Shown: one piece after another, positions 51,051 through 60,470 of the stretch
Numbering within the stretch: the first letter of the stretch is position 1
Layout: the number at the start of each line of letters is the position of its first letter
From: UBA9926 sp023261215
GTDB lineage: Bacteria; Pseudomonadota; Gammaproteobacteria; Pseudomonadales; Azotimanducaceae
Reading direction: 5' to 3'
Assembly: GCA_038136035.1 (NCBI GenBank)
Contig: JAYPYV010000008.1
Span: 22,078 to 86,077 of the forward strand
DNA: 64,000 bases
Translations under genes and position numbers: made by a program
Notes under the pieces: model-generated
Seen by the model: only the letters and a program-made list of their open reading frames with translations
What the model was told of the DNA's origin: nothing
Databases searched by the model: none

Positions 51051-51398
51051 ATGAAACGGTTACTTTTTCTTCTTCAAGGCACTTCGGGGGCAAGTATCCT
51101 TCCTCAAGAGGCACTGGACGCCGTACTCGCTGGGTCGGCTTTTTCTGAGTGCGTTGTGATTTTTACTGGCTGGGGCGTCACCCAGCTGCGCCAGCAGACC
51201 ACGGCTCACGGGAGAAAGGCCTATAACCGAGGCTTTGGCGCGCTTCGAGATTACGGCATTGAAGAGATCTACTATTCAAGCGATGCAGCAGCGGACCACC
51301 GTCTCAAAATGGGCGAGCTCATCATCGACGCGTGCCCTCTAGGCGCCGATGAGATCAACCAGCAGATTCAGCGGGCTGACGCTGTGCTGAGTTTTTAA
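51051..51398 (+). CDS. tusC: Sulfur transfer complex subunit TusC (DsrF-like)
   Basis: A 115-residue DsrE/F-fold subunit of the TusBCD complex. KRLLFLLQGTSGASILPQEA begins the fold and KAYNRGFGALRDYGIEEIYY is the conserved middle. TusC has no catalytic role in known complexes and serves as a structural partner. It lies between tusD and tusB in one operon. Confidence 0.88.
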   Translation: MKRLLFLLQGTSGASILPQEALDAVLAGSAFSECVVIFTGWGVTQLRQQTTAHGRKAYNRGFGALRDYGIEEIYYSSDAAADHRLKMGELIIDACPLGADEINQQIQRADAVLSF

Positions 51399-51399
51399 A

Positions 51400-51663
51400 A
51401 TGATCCTGCACACCTTCAATCAACCCGGTGCACTCGAGCGCAATCAGCGGCACATCCAACCTGAGGACGCGGTGCTTCTCTTGGAGGACGGCGTCTTTGA
51501 TGCTGACCTTCTGAACACGATTGACTGCAGCACGCGATACGCGTTGCGACGTGACCTAAACGCACGCGGCCTGAATGAAACCCAGGATGGTGCAACCGTG
51601 ATTGATGATTCAGAGTGGGTCGCACTCGCTGTTCGCTGTGAGCGTATCGTGAGCTGGACTTAA
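51400..51663 (+). CDS. tusB: Sulfur transfer complex subunit TusB (DsrH-like)
   Basis: An 87-residue subunit completing the TusBCD complex. The pattern MILHTFNQPGALERN, then PEDAVLLLEDGVFDA and a C-terminal TVIDDSEWVALAVRCERIVS, matches TusB/DsrH. It begins one base after the tusC stop and is followed four bases later by tusE. Confidence 0.87.
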   Translation: MILHTFNQPGALERNQRHIQPEDAVLLLEDGVFDADLLNTIDCSTRYALRRDLNARGLNETQDGATVIDDSEWVALAVRCERIVSWT

Positions 51664-51667
51664 TCGG

Positions 51668-51973
51668 GTGATTGAACGCGATGTCGAGGGATTTCTCAGG
51701 CGAATGGACGATTGGAGTCCCGAAGTCGCCGATTCGATCGCGCAAAGCATGGACCTTCAACTGTCTCCCGCGCACTGGGACGTCATTGACGTGGTTCGAC
51801 GCTTTTACAAAGACTATGGTCTATCCCCGACCAGCCGAGTCACCCTGAAGCTTCTGAAAGAGCAGTTGGATCCGAGCTTCAGCAGCATACAATTGATGCA
51901 GTTGTTCGGCGGGCGAGCTAGGCGCCACCTAGCTCAAATAGCTGGATTACCTAAGCCCCCTGATTGCGATTGA
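51668..51973 (+). CDS. tusE: TusE/DsrC family sulfur carrier
   Basis: A 101-residue carrier that takes sulfur from TusD and passes it to MnmA. The C-terminal arm ends GLPKPPDCD with the reactive Cys100 in the penultimate position. DsrC of sulfur oxidisers has a second Cys about ten residues earlier; here that region (ARRHLAQIAG) has none, which fits TusE for tRNA thiolation. The start is GTG with no clear ribosome site, consistent with coupling to tusB. Confidence 0.9.
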   Translation: MIERDVEGFLRRMDDWSPEVADSIAQSMDLQLSPAHWDVIDVVRRFYKDYGLSPTSRVTLKLLKEQLDPSFSSIQLMQLFGGRARRHLAQIAGLPKPPDCD

Positions 51974-52101
51974 AGCCAGGCGCGTGATTGCCACCGCGGG
52001 TCTACGCTCGCTCGAGGGATGAAAAAACGGGTACCAAGACCTTCTACCCTGCCTTCACGCCAATCGCTCTCTGACGTGCTAAAACGCCTTGTTGAATCCA
52101 C

Positions 52102-53391
52102 TCAGGCGGGTGCTGGCACACCCAAAACGTGCGTTGCGCCTGCCATATACGGTTGGAGCGCCTTGGGAATCGCGACGCGGCCGCCTTCGTCCTGGAAGTT
52201 CTCCAAAATCGCCACCAGCGCTCGACCCACGGCAACGCCCGACCCGTTCAACGTGTGCAAGAGTTCGGGTTTATTGTCGCCAGTGCGCATTCTCGCCTGC
52301 ATACGCCGCGCCTGAAAATCCCTGAAATTGCTGCAGGAAGAAATCTCCCGGTAGGCTTGCTGGCTAGGAAGCCACACCTCGAGGTCGTAGGTCTTCGCCG
52401 CAGAAAAACCAAGATCGCCACCGCACAGATTGACCACTCGATAGGGCAACTCCAGCTTTTGCAAAATCGCTTCAGCGTGCGCAGTCAGCGCTTCGTGCGC
52501 CGCCTCACTGTCTGTCGGTGGCACGAGCTGAACCAGTTCAACCTTTTCAAACTGATGCTGACGAATCATGCCTCGCGTGTCGCGTCCGTAGCTCCCCGCC
52601 TCGCTCCTGAAACAAGGCGAGTGGCAGACGAGCTTGATCGGCAACTCCGCACTGCTGGTAATGGTGTCACGATAAAGGTTGGTGACCGGAACTTCTGCTG
52701 TTGGGATTAGATAGAGCTCTCGGTCGGATTCGATCTTAAATTGATCCTCAGCGAATTTGGGTAACTGGCCAGTGCCGTGCAGCGAATCGCTGTTCACGAT
52801 GAACGGAACATAGACCTCTTGGTATCCGTGCTCGCCTACGTGCACGTCCAACATGAATTGAATGAGGGCCCGCTGCAACTTCGCGAGCTCACCCCGAAGG
52901 ACGACGAATCGCGACTGGGATAATTTCACTGCGACATCAAAATCCATTCCACCGCCGGCTGCCCCCAAGTCGACGTGATCACGCGGTGTGAATCCGAGCT
53001 CGGTCGGGGAACCCCAACTGCGCACCAGGACATTGTCTGCTTCATCCGTGCCACTCGGCACGTCATCATCGGGTAGATTTGGTAGGGTCGCGAGGTAGCC
53101 TTGAAGCGACCGATTGACGGACTCAAATCGCGCTTTCTCAGCTTCTAAACGATCACCGAGCGTCGCGACTTCCGCAAGCAAAGGCTCGATGTCCTCCCCT
53201 TTTGCCTTGGCTTGCCCGATCGCCTTCGATCGACTGTTTCGCTCGGACTGAAGCGATTCCATCGAGGTCTGTGCCGACTTCCGGCCCAGCTCGGCCGATT
53301 CAAGAAAAGCCACATCAAGCTCGAATCCCTTCTTGGCTAACCGGCCCGCGAGATCGGCCAGGTCACCTCGGATCCACTTCTGGTCAAGCAT
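52102..53391 (-). CDS. serS: Seryl-tRNA synthetase
   Basis: A 429-residue class II synthetase. The N-terminal antiparallel coiled-coil arm (about 25-100) binds the long variable arm of tRNA-Ser. Class II motif 2 is in FRSEAGSYGRDTRGMIRQHQ FEKVEL (the loop with Arg residues), and motif 3 is TLNGSGVAVGRALVAILEN near the end. A GAGGG ribosome site lies 7 bases before the ATG. It follows crcB as in Pseudomonas. Confidence 0.96.
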   Translation of the reverse strand: MLDQKWIRGDLADLAGRLAKKGFELDVAFLESAELGRKSAQTSMESLQSERNSRSKAIGQAKAKGEDIEPLLAEVATLGDRLEAEKARFESVNRSLQGYLATLPNLPDDDVPSGTDEADNVLVRSWGSPTELGFTPRDHVDLGAAGGGMDFDVAVKLSQSRFVVLRGELAKLQRALIQFMLDVHVGEHGYQEVYVPFIVNSDSLHGTGQLPKFAEDQFKIESDRELYLIPTAEVPVTNLYRDTITSSAELPIKLVCHSPCFRSEAGSYGRDTRGMIRQHQFEKVELVQLVPPTDSEAAHEALTAHAEAILQKLELPYRVVNLCGGDLGFSAAKTYDLEVWLPSQQAYREISSCSNFRDFQARRMQARMRTGDNKPELLHTLNGSGVAVGRALVAILENFQDEGGRVAIPKALQPYMAGATHVLGVPAPA

Positions 53392-53442
53392 GCTGAGTCC
53401 CTCGGAAAAACCGCGCGAGGTTAGCGGATTGATGCGTCAAAT

Positions 53443-53823
53443 TCAATTTTTGAAGACCCATGAGAGCGCCCAAACCGTGACAGCAAACAACAACAAACAG
53501 CTCACGACACTCATCAACGCATAACTGATTGACAGCCCCAAGCGCCCGGCCTGAATGAGCTCATACATCTGTTGACTGAATGCCGAAAAGGTCGTCAGTG
53601 CGCCAAGGAGTCCCACCATGACCAAACCCCGCCACGGCTCTACCAGGATTTCGCGCTGCGCCATGGCATACGCGCAACCCATCAGCAGACAACCAATCAA
53701 ATTGGCGCTGAGTGTCGCCCAGGGGAAAGCCTCCTCTCCACCGCGAGGTATCAGAAGGGTCAACCCATGACGCAGCAACGCGCCCAGGGCGCCGCCGACG
53801 GCTATCAATGCCCAATTCGTCAT
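53443..53823 (-). CDS. crcB: Fluoride ion exporter CrcB/Fluc
   Basis: A 126-residue membrane protein with four helices that forms dual-topology dimers exporting F-. Conserved elements: GGALGALLRHGL at the start, NLIGCLLMG with the pore Asn, and GLLGALTTFSAFSQQMYELI with the TTFS and phenylalanine positions. The ATG at 53823 is preferred because the longer in-frame start would overlap rarA by about 31 bases and adds residues not found in the family. No fluoride riboswitch was seen upstream, as expected inside this gene cluster. Confidence 0.92.
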   Translation of the reverse strand: MTNWALIAVGGALGALLRHGLTLLIPRGGEEAFPWATLSANLIGCLLMGCAYAMAQREILVEPWRGLVMVGLLGALTTFSAFSQQMYELIQAGRLGLSISYALMSVVSCLLLFAVTVWALSWVFKN

Positions 53824-53842
53824 CGACCGGCGCGCTTCAGGT

Positions 53843-55222
53843 TCATTCGTGTGCCCCTGCGTCCTTTCGGGCATGCAGATTCAATTCATTTAAATAGTTC
53901 ATCTTCTCAGCGATTTTAGCTTCAAGCCCTCGATCAGTGGGCACGTAAAAACGCGTTGGGGGATGGCCGTCAGGGAAATATCGTTGGCCAGGGCTAAACG
54001 CGCCTGGCTCATCGTGCGCATAGCGATACTGCTCGCCGTGCCCGAGTTCTTTTGCGAGTCGCGTTGGCGCATTCCTCAAATGGATCGGAACTTCTTCGCT
54101 TGGACCGTTTGCAACCGAAGCCTGGGCCGCTTGCCAGGCGAGATAGACCGCATTGCTTTTAGCCGCGACACTCATATAGACAATGGCTTGCGCGATAGCG
54201 AGTTCACCTTCTGGCTGGCCTAGACGGGATTGAACATCCCAAGCGTTGAGTGCCAGAGCCAACGCCCTAGGGTCGGCATTGCCAATATCTTCAGAGGCCA
54301 TCCGCACGACGCGCCGCGCAACGTAGAGCGGATCGCAACCCCCATCTATCATGCGCGCGTACCAATAGAGCGCGGCATCTGGGTCGGACCCTCTGACGGA
54401 TTTATGGAGCGCAGAGATCTGATCAAAAAATAGATCACCGCCCTTATCGAATCGCCGAAAGGTGCTCCCCAATACTTGAGATAAGTCGTCGCGGGTGAGT
54501 GCATCACTAGCCCGGTTTGTTAAAGCGATTTCCAGAATATTGAGCGCGAGTCTGGCATCGCCATCTGCGGCGCGAGCAATCATCGCCAGAACCCCCGCTT
54601 GAGCCATGACGCCAGCGTGATCGTCCTGGTCAAGGGGCTCCGCAGTGACGCCGTCAACCTCCTCACCGAGGGTTGGGTCCCGCAACGCGCGAGCCAGAAT
54701 CGCTTCGATATCACTCTCGCTCAGAGACTCCAGTTTGTAAACTCGGGCGCGAGAGAGCAGCGCGCTGTTTAACTCAAACGCAGGGTTTTCGGTCGTCGCC
54801 CCGATAAAAATAAGCGTGCCATCCTCCACATGAGGCAAAAACGCGTCCTGCTGACTCTTGTTGAATCGATGCACTTCATCCACGAACAAAACCGTCGTTC
54901 GGCCTTGGGTCTTCATCTGTCTCGCTTCGTCGACCGCTGAACGAATCTCCTTGACCCCACTCAACACGGCCGAAAGGCTAATCCAGTGAGCATCGCTCGA
55001 GCGCGCAACCATTCGAGCAAGTGTGGTCTTTCCAGTACCTGGGGGCCCCCAGAAAATAAGCGAATGCAATTGACCGCTCTCAATCATGCGCCGCAGCGGT
55101 TTACCCTGACCTAGGAGATGCGTTTGCCCAGCAACGTCAACCAGCTGCTCAGGTCTGATCCGGGCTGCCAACGGCACATAAGGCGCGGGATCATGAAACA
55201 AGCCTGATCGCTCAACGGTCAT
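53843..55222 (-). CDS. rarA: Replication-associated recombination protein A (RarA/MgsA), AAA+ ATPase
   Basis: A 459-residue AAA+ clamp-loader-like protein working at stalled replication forks. Walker A is FWGPPGTGKTTLARM and Walker B is VLFVDEVHRFNKSQQDAFLP; sensor 1 lies in LIFIGATTENPAFELNSALL. The C-terminal tetramerisation domain has RMASEDIGNADPRALALALN and ALYWYARMIDGGCDPLYVAR. The ATG at 55222 (MTVERSGLFHDP) is chosen, overlapping lolA by 11 bases; 17 further upstream codons are in frame but not typical. Confidence 0.94.
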   Translation of the reverse strand: MTVERSGLFHDPAPYVPLAARIRPEQLVDVAGQTHLLGQGKPLRRMIESGQLHSLIFWGPPGTGKTTLARMVARSSDAHWISLSAVLSGVKEIRSAVDEARQMKTQGRTTVLFVDEVHRFNKSQQDAFLPHVEDGTLIFIGATTENPAFELNSALLSRARVYKLESLSESDIEAILARALRDPTLGEEVDGVTAEPLDQDDHAGVMAQAGVLAMIARAADGDARLALNILEIALTNRASDALTRDDLSQVLGSTFRRFDKGGDLFFDQISALHKSVRGSDPDAALYWYARMIDGGCDPLYVARRVVRMASEDIGNADPRALALALNAWDVQSRLGQPEGELAIAQAIVYMSVAAKSNAVYLAWQAAQASVANGPSEEVPIHLRNAPTRLAKELGHGEQYRYAHDEPGAFSPGQRYFPDGHPPTRFYVPTDRGLEAKIAEKMNYLNELNLHARKDAGAHE

Positions 55223-56062
55223 CAATCGTTCCCACGGATTCCGTTCGTTGGTCAACCACATCAAACGATTCAAAACTGGGCTTCAGAAACGGGTTGGGGT
55301 CCGCTTCAGAAATCGGAATGATGCGCCTGAACCGAAAGAAAACGGCTTCCCCCCCTACCATCATCACCCTCAGCGATTCCGGTGCGGACGAACGAAACCT
55401 CAGTTCCGCTTGATCGATAAGCCCCTGCGAGGGGTCGAGCGGCGCTAAAGTGAAGATTTCGATCATCTCTGAGTCGCCTTTGGACTCCGCTATGTTGAAA
55501 GGGGCCTTGGTTTCTATCACCCGTTCAATTTCGAATTTGGTTAGGGACGTATTCGGCTCCAAAAAAAGCCACAAGGGACTGCTCTCAGGTTGATCAACGA
55601 GGGATCGTAAGGTGACTTGATCAAGCATTCGATCAACCTCGTAGACCACCTCGCCATCGGAAATCACGAGTAGATCCTCTGGATGCAAGGCCAGTCGAAA
55701 CCGACCTGGCCGACTCAATGTCAGTTGGCCTTGGCTGACCGCGGTCTGACCAGACACTTGTTGGTCAAAATCCAAAGTCGTTTGATCGAGCGAATTGAGC
55801 AGGCCCACCAAGCGCACTCGTTCTGCTGAGGGGTTTTGCGGCACCNNNNNNNNNNNNNNNNNNNNNNNNNNNNNNNNNNNNNNNNNNNNNNNNNNNNNNN
55901 NNNNNNNNNNNNNNNNNNNNNNNNNNNNNNNNNNNNNNNNNNNNNCGCTGAGGTTGCTTGATCTGCCATCAAGAGCGTGGGCCCCAACATCAGCAAGCAC
56001 GCCAGGATAGGGTGCAGACCACATGCTCCCCGCAACGGCGCCGCACTAATCGGGTGGCGCAT
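55212..56062 (-). CDS. lolA: Outer-membrane lipoprotein carrier LolA, interrupted by an assembly gap
   Basis: LolA ferries lipoproteins across the periplasm from LolCDE to LolB. The right part (55946-56062) encodes a signal peptide, MRHPISAAPLRGACGLHPIL and then ACLLMLGPTLLMADQATSA. Left of the gap the mature domain continues with LVGLLNSLDQTTLDFDQQVS, GQLTLSRPGRFRLALHPEDL, LVISDGEVVYEVDRMLDQVT and the C-terminal VMMVGGEAVFFRFRRIIPIS. The gap falls between signal and mature sequence, where normal LolA needs only a few residues, so the true gap may be very short. The ATG at 56062 overlaps the ftsK stop by about 17 bases. Its position between ftsK and rarA supports the call. Confidence 0.9.
55846..55945. 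other. Assembly gap of 100 N inside lolA
   Basis: Exactly 100 undetermined bases between the LolA signal peptide and mature domain. The real distance is unknown. Confidence 0.99.
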
Positions 56063-58385
56063 GGGCCAGCACTTCTCTCGAACCGTTGGAATTCATAGGG
56101 CTCACAACACCCGCTCGCTCCATTTCCTCGACCATCCGTGCAGCACGGTTGTAGCCGATTCGGAATTTCCTCTGAACAGCGGAGATCGAGGCTCGCCCAG
56201 ACTCTGTCACGAAGGCCACGGCCTCATCGTAGAGCGCATCCTCTTCACCGGCGTCTTCATCTTCCTGCCCCCCCGCCTGACCTGGCAACAGTTCAGCATC
56301 CGTCCTGGCGTCGAGAATGGTATCGAGATAGTTAGGCTCACCCAGCGACTTCCAACTTTCAACCACCCGGTGGACCTCATCATCGTCTACAAAGGCCCCA
56401 TGCACGCGAACCGGGATCGGAGAACCGGTGGGCAGATAGAGCATGTCGCCGTGCCCTAGAAGTTGTTCAGCACCGCCTTGGTCCAAAATCGTTCTAGAGT
56501 CGACCTTGCTCGAAACCTGAAAGGCAATGCGTGTGGGCACGTTGGCTTTGATCAGCCCAGTAATGACATCCACCGAAGGCCGCTGCGTTGCCAAGATCAG
56601 GTGAATTCCGGCTGCCCTCGCCTTCTGCGCGATACGGGCAATCAATTCCTCGACCTTCTTGCCGACGATCATCATCATGTCTGCAAATTCGTCGATGACC
56701 ACGACGATGTAAGGCAAGGGCTCGAGCGCCGGCGCAGGCTCTGGTTCGTCGAGCAGCGGATCGCTCACCCATAACGGGTCTGTGATGGGCTCCCCGGCTT
56801 TGGCGGCATCCTTCACCTTGCGATTGAAACCACTCATGTTTCGAACGCCCAATGCGGCCATCAACCGATAACGCCGCTCCATTTCTGCCACACACCACCT
56901 GAGCGCATTGGCGGCGTCCTTCATGTCGGTTACCACGGGCGTCAGCAAGTGGGGAATGCCCTCGTAGACCGCAAGCTCAAGCATTTTGGGGTCGACCATA
57001 ATGAGTCGAACTTCCTCAGGCGAAGCTTTAAAGAGCAGCGACAACAACATGGCATTCAAACCCACAGACTTACCACTGCCGGTGGTTCCCGCGACCAAAA
57101 GGTGGGGCATCCTCGCAAGATCAGCGACCACCGGGGACCCGGCAATATCGTGCCCAAGCGCGAGGGTTAACGCAGAGCTTGAATCATCATAGACCTTCGA
57201 GGACAGCACCTGGCTCAATCGAACCATCTCTCGATCTTCATTGGGAATCTCAATCCCGACGACGGGCTTGCCAGGAATGACCTCCACCACTCGAACGCTG
57301 ATCACCGCGAGCGAACGGGCGAGATCTTTGGCCAAACCCGAAATCCGGCTCACCTTGACGCCCGCTGCCGGTAAGATCTCAAACCGAGTGATGACTGGAC
57401 CAGGAAACACAGCCACCACCTCGGCGTCGATACCGTAGTCCTTCAACTTCAGTTCGAGGAGCCTCGACATCGCCTCGAGGTTATCCTCAGAGAGGCCGCG
57501 ACGGTCCGCATCACTGGTTTCATCCAGCAAACTGAGTGCCGGCAACCCCTCGATCGTTTCTGTTTTAAACAGATTGCCTTGCTTCTCTCTGGCGGCACGC
57601 TGGCTGATTTCAGGCTTTTTCTCTTCACGCTTCTGAATCACCAACGGCGCTCGCGCTTTCTCGTGCTCGACTTGGCGCTCGATGGCCTCTTTGCGTACTT
57701 GAGACACCTCTTCCTTGCGGTGCTGAGCTTTTCTTGCTTCGAGGAAATTTCGCCAAGTGACCTTCGTTTTATAGATGAGCCTTACGGTGAATTCGCCAGT
57801 GCGGTCGAGCACAGACAACCAAGAAATCTCGATAATTAACGTCAGGCCAAACAACGCAAGCGCGAGCGCGCTGATTGTGGTGCCGACATAGCTCAACGCG
57901 GGGAGCAAAAGTTGCGACAGCAACTGCCCCAAAATGCCGCCACTTTGCTCTCTTAGGCCATCTGCATATTCATAAAAATGCAGATCAAAGAGGAGGCAGA
58001 ACGACACGATGGTGAACGCCAGGCCGATCGCCTGAACGGCCAGAAGTGGGGCGTTCAGCTCTTCCTCTCGCCGAAACATCAACTGTTTTACAACGGGCAC
58101 AAGGATCAGTAAGGGAAACCCGTAGGCTGTCAGCCCAAACAGGACGAATAGGACGTCCGCTATCCAGGCGCCGGCAGACCCCACGGCATTACTGACCACC
58201 ATCGTGGTCCCCGTGTAAGTCCAACCAGGATCCTCTGGATGGTAAGTGAGCAGTGCTGAGGCGAGCAGGAGTGCCAGTAAAACTTGGAAAATAATCGCAG
58301 CTTCTCTGAGCCGTGGCAGCAAGACATCTAGGAACGCATTGCGCTCGTTCGCTGCCAACGGTTTTTTGGCGTTTCTTGAAGTCAA
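56046..58385 (-). CDS. ftsK: DNA translocase FtsK
   Basis: A 779-residue division protein that pumps chromosome DNA through the septum and activates XerCD at dif. Four N-terminal transmembrane helices (about 30-200) are followed by a basic, charged linker (about 215-280), shorter than the roughly 600-residue linker of E. coli FtsK. The motor has Walker A AGTTGSGKSVGLNAMLLSL and Walker B YIVVVIDEFADMMMIVG. The gamma winged-helix domain closes the protein (YDEAVAFVTESGRASISAVQ then RKFRIGYNRAARMVEEMERA). The start is a TTG with AGAGG about 8 bases upstream. Confidence 0.95.
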   Translation of the reverse strand: MTSRNAKKPLAANERNAFLDVLLPRLREAAIIFQVLLALLLASALLTYHPEDPGWTYTGTTMVVSNAVGSAGAWIADVLFVLFGLTAYGFPLLILVPVVKQLMFRREEELNAPLLAVQAIGLAFTIVSFCLLFDLHFYEYADGLREQSGGILGQLLSQLLLPALSYVGTTISALALALFGLTLIIEISWLSVLDRTGEFTVRLIYKTKVTWRNFLEARKAQHRKEEVSQVRKEAIERQVEHEKARAPLVIQKREEKKPEISQRAAREKQGNLFKTETIEGLPALSLLDETSDADRRGLSEDNLEAMSRLLELKLKDYGIDAEVVAVFPGPVITRFEILPAAGVKVSRISGLAKDLARSLAVISVRVVEVIPGKPVVGIEIPNEDREMVRLSQVLSSKVYDDSSSALTLALGHDIAGSPVVADLARMPHLLVAGTTGSGKSVGLNAMLLSLLFKASPEEVRLIMVDPKMLELAVYEGIPHLLTPVVTDMKDAANALRWCVAEMERRYRLMAALGVRNMSGFNRKVKDAAKAGEPITDPLWVSDPLLDEPEPAPALEPLPYIVVVIDEFADMMMIVGKKVEELIARIAQKARAAGIHLILATQRPSVDVITGLIKANVPTRIAFQVSSKVDSRTILDQGGAEQLLGHGDMLYLPTGSPIPVRVHGAFVDDDEVHRVVESWKSLGEPNYLDTILDARTDAELLPGQAGGQEDEDAGEEDALYDEAVAFVTESGRASISAVQRKFRIGYNRAARMVEEMERAGVVSPMNSNGSREVLAHAPPD

Positions 58386-58782
58386 TGGAAAACCTCTACA
58401 CCTGACCCCCGCATTGTACCCCGATTCACTCGAAAATCACCGCCTCAAACCCATGGGAGGGATTGAGCCAAGGCATCCGATGCCGACTCAACGGCGGCAT
58501 CGATTGAGCGAGCTGCCGGTCCGACTTATGGCCAAACTAAACTCGCTCAATCCTATGCAGTGTCTTCATGAAGTTCGGTCATGACCCGCCATCACCGTCT
58601 CTCGGCCTACCGATGAACCTGAATTTCAAGTACCATTTCGCGCGTCACGCGGACGTCGCCTGGGTTCTCATGCTCGACGTCGAACAGCACGTCTTTGCTA
58701 AGGCGTCGCAAACGCGAGCATCAAGACGTGGGACGAGCCACCCATCAGCACCAATCGTTTGAACGGGATCAACGCTTTTTTT
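58386..58782. other. Divergent ftsK-trxB intergenic region with inverted repeats
   Basis: 397 bases between divergent genes. It holds two nested-looking inverted repeats: CGATGCCG / CGGCATCG (58478-58485, 58495-58502) and GATTGAGCGAG / CTCGCTCAATC (58502-58512, 58542-58552). A further GGATTGAGC at about 58460 can also pair with the last arm. No T-run follows, so these are not simple terminators. No tRNA or protein gene was found. Confidence 0.6.
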
Positions 58783-59733
58783 ATGGATATTCGACACCAG
58801 AAATTACTCATTCTCGGCTCAGGCCCTGCCGGATTTACGGCCGCGGTCTACGCTGCTCGCGCAAACCTCAACCCTGTGGTCATCACCGGCATCGAAACCG
58901 GTGGGCAGCTCACCACCACCACAGATGTCGATAACTGGCCTGGTGACGTGGAAGGCCTACAAGGTCCCGACCTGATGGTGCGGATGCAGCAACATGCCGA
59001 GCGATTCGAGAGTGAGATCATCTACGATCACATTCACACCTGTGACCTCTCTGTTCGCCCCTTTAAATTCGAGGGTGATCAAGCCACGTATACCTGCGAC
59101 GCGGCCATCATCGCAACGGGTGCCTCCGCGAAATATCTTGGACTACCGTCCGAGGAGGCCTTCAAAGGCAAAGGCGTGAGTGCCTGCGCCACTTGCGATG
59201 GATTCTTCTACCGAGGTCAAAAGGTCGCAGTCATCGGGGGTGGCAATACGGCCCTTGAGGAAGCGCTCTACCTCGCCAACCTGGCAAGCGATGTTTATCT
59301 CGTCCATCGACGCGATCAGTTTCGCGGAGAAAAAATCCTTCGCGACCGAGTCATGGCGAAAGACAATATCCATATATTGTGGAATCAGACCCTCTCTGAA
59401 GTCCTGGGAGACGACATGGGCGTGACCGGGATTCAAATCTCATCTACCGAATCCGGCGACCAACAGACGCTGGACGTCACCGGGGTCTTTATCGCCATCG
59501 GTCACTCACCCAATACCGGTCTCTTTGATGGCCAGCTCGCCATGAACAATGGCTATTTGACGATCCAAAGCGGCCTTGAGGGCGGCGCCACCTCAACGAG
59601 CGTTCCCGGGATCTTCGCTGCAGGCGATGTCGCTGATCAGGTCTATCGTCAAGCAGTGACCTCCGCTGGCTTTGGCTGCATGGCAGCACTCGACGCAGAA
59701 AAATTCCTCGATGCCCTTGAGCAGTCTGCATAA
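58783..59733 (+). CDS. trxB: Thioredoxin-disulfide reductase
   Basis: A 316-residue FAD/NADPH enzyme that reduces thioredoxin. FAD motif LILGSGPAGFTAAVYAARAN (9-28); redox centre ACATCDGFFY with Cys135 and Cys138, the same numbers as in E. coli; NADPH motif VAVIGGGNTALEEALYLANL; C-terminal FAD site GIFAAGDVADQVYRQAVTSA. The ATG at 58783 is preferred over a TTG eight codons upstream. The ribosome site is weak. It leads the trxB-aat-bpt-infA series, with aat only 5 bases downstream. Confidence 0.95.
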   Translation: MDIRHQKLLILGSGPAGFTAAVYAARANLNPVVITGIETGGQLTTTTDVDNWPGDVEGLQGPDLMVRMQQHAERFESEIIYDHIHTCDLSVRPFKFEGDQATYTCDAAIIATGASAKYLGLPSEEAFKGKGVSACATCDGFFYRGQKVAVIGGGNTALEEALYLANLASDVYLVHRRDQFRGEKILRDRVMAKDNIHILWNQTLSEVLGDDMGVTGIQISSTESGDQQTLDVTGVFIAIGHSPNTGLFDGQLAMNNGYLTIQSGLEGGATSTSVPGIFAAGDVADQVYRQAVTSAGFGCMAALDAEKFLDALEQSA

Positions 59734-59738
59734 GGCCA

Positions 59739-60467
59739 ATGACTTCGCCGGTAGGCTCCAATAGCAGTTTCCCAGACCCGCGCAGCGCATTGGATGATCC
59801 TCCGGGCCTATTGGCCATGGGCGGAGACTTGGCTAGTCGCCGCCTCATCGATGCTTACCGACATGGCATATTCCCCTGGTTTGAAGACCATCAACCCATC
59901 ATGTGGTGGAGCCCTCCCGAACGCGCAGTCATTTGGCCACAGCAATTCAAGCCCTCGCGCAGCCTCTTGAAAACCTTGCGACGCGGCGACTTCCAGGTCG
60001 AATTGAATACCTCGTTCGATGCCGTGATGAGATTGTGTCGCGAGCACCGGCTGGCTCAACACCAAGGGACTTGGATTACCGACGCTATGTGCGATGCCTA
60101 TCTCGAGCTGCACAATCAAGGCCTGGCACATGCGATTGGCTGTTATCGCGACGGGCGTCTTGTGGGGGGGCTATACGGCGTATCTGTCGGTCAACTATTT
60201 TGTGGTGAATCGATGGTGTCGATTGAGCGCGATGCATCCAAAGTTGCGCTCGCCTTCCTCCTGAAGGCGTGCACTCGGCTCAAGATCGATCTCGTTGACT
60301 GCCAAATGCCCAATCCACACTTGATGTCACTGGGTGCAGAACCCATGGATCGCGACCAATTTCTGAGCCATTTGATCGCTCGTCGAGACCAAGCTGATCA
60401 CCTCCAAGGTCAGAAAGGGGTTTTCTTGAGTTACGATAGCGACTCATTGTTGACAGACCCATCGTAA
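59739..60467 (+). CDS. aat: Leucyl/phenylalanyl-tRNA--protein transferase
   Basis: A 242-residue GNAT-fold enzyme that adds Leu or Phe from tRNA to proteins with N-terminal Lys or Arg, marking them for ClpSAP. Family blocks: FPDPRSALDDPPGLLAMGGD, DAYRHGIFPWFEDHQPIMWW, SPPERAVI, TWITDAMCDAYLELHNQGLA and VGGLYGVSVGQLFCGESMVS. It starts 5 bases after trxB and is followed 3 bases later by bpt. Confidence 0.95.
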   Translation: MTSPVGSNSSFPDPRSALDDPPGLLAMGGDLASRRLIDAYRHGIFPWFEDHQPIMWWSPPERAVIWPQQFKPSRSLLKTLRRGDFQVELNTSFDAVMRLCREHRLAQHQGTWITDAMCDAYLELHNQGLAHAIGCYRDGRLVGGLYGVSVGQLFCGESMVSIERDASKVALAFLLKACTRLKIDLVDCQMPNPHLMSLGAEPMDRDQFLSHLIARRDQADHLQGQKGVFLSYDSDSLLTDPS

Positions 60468-60470
60468 GCC

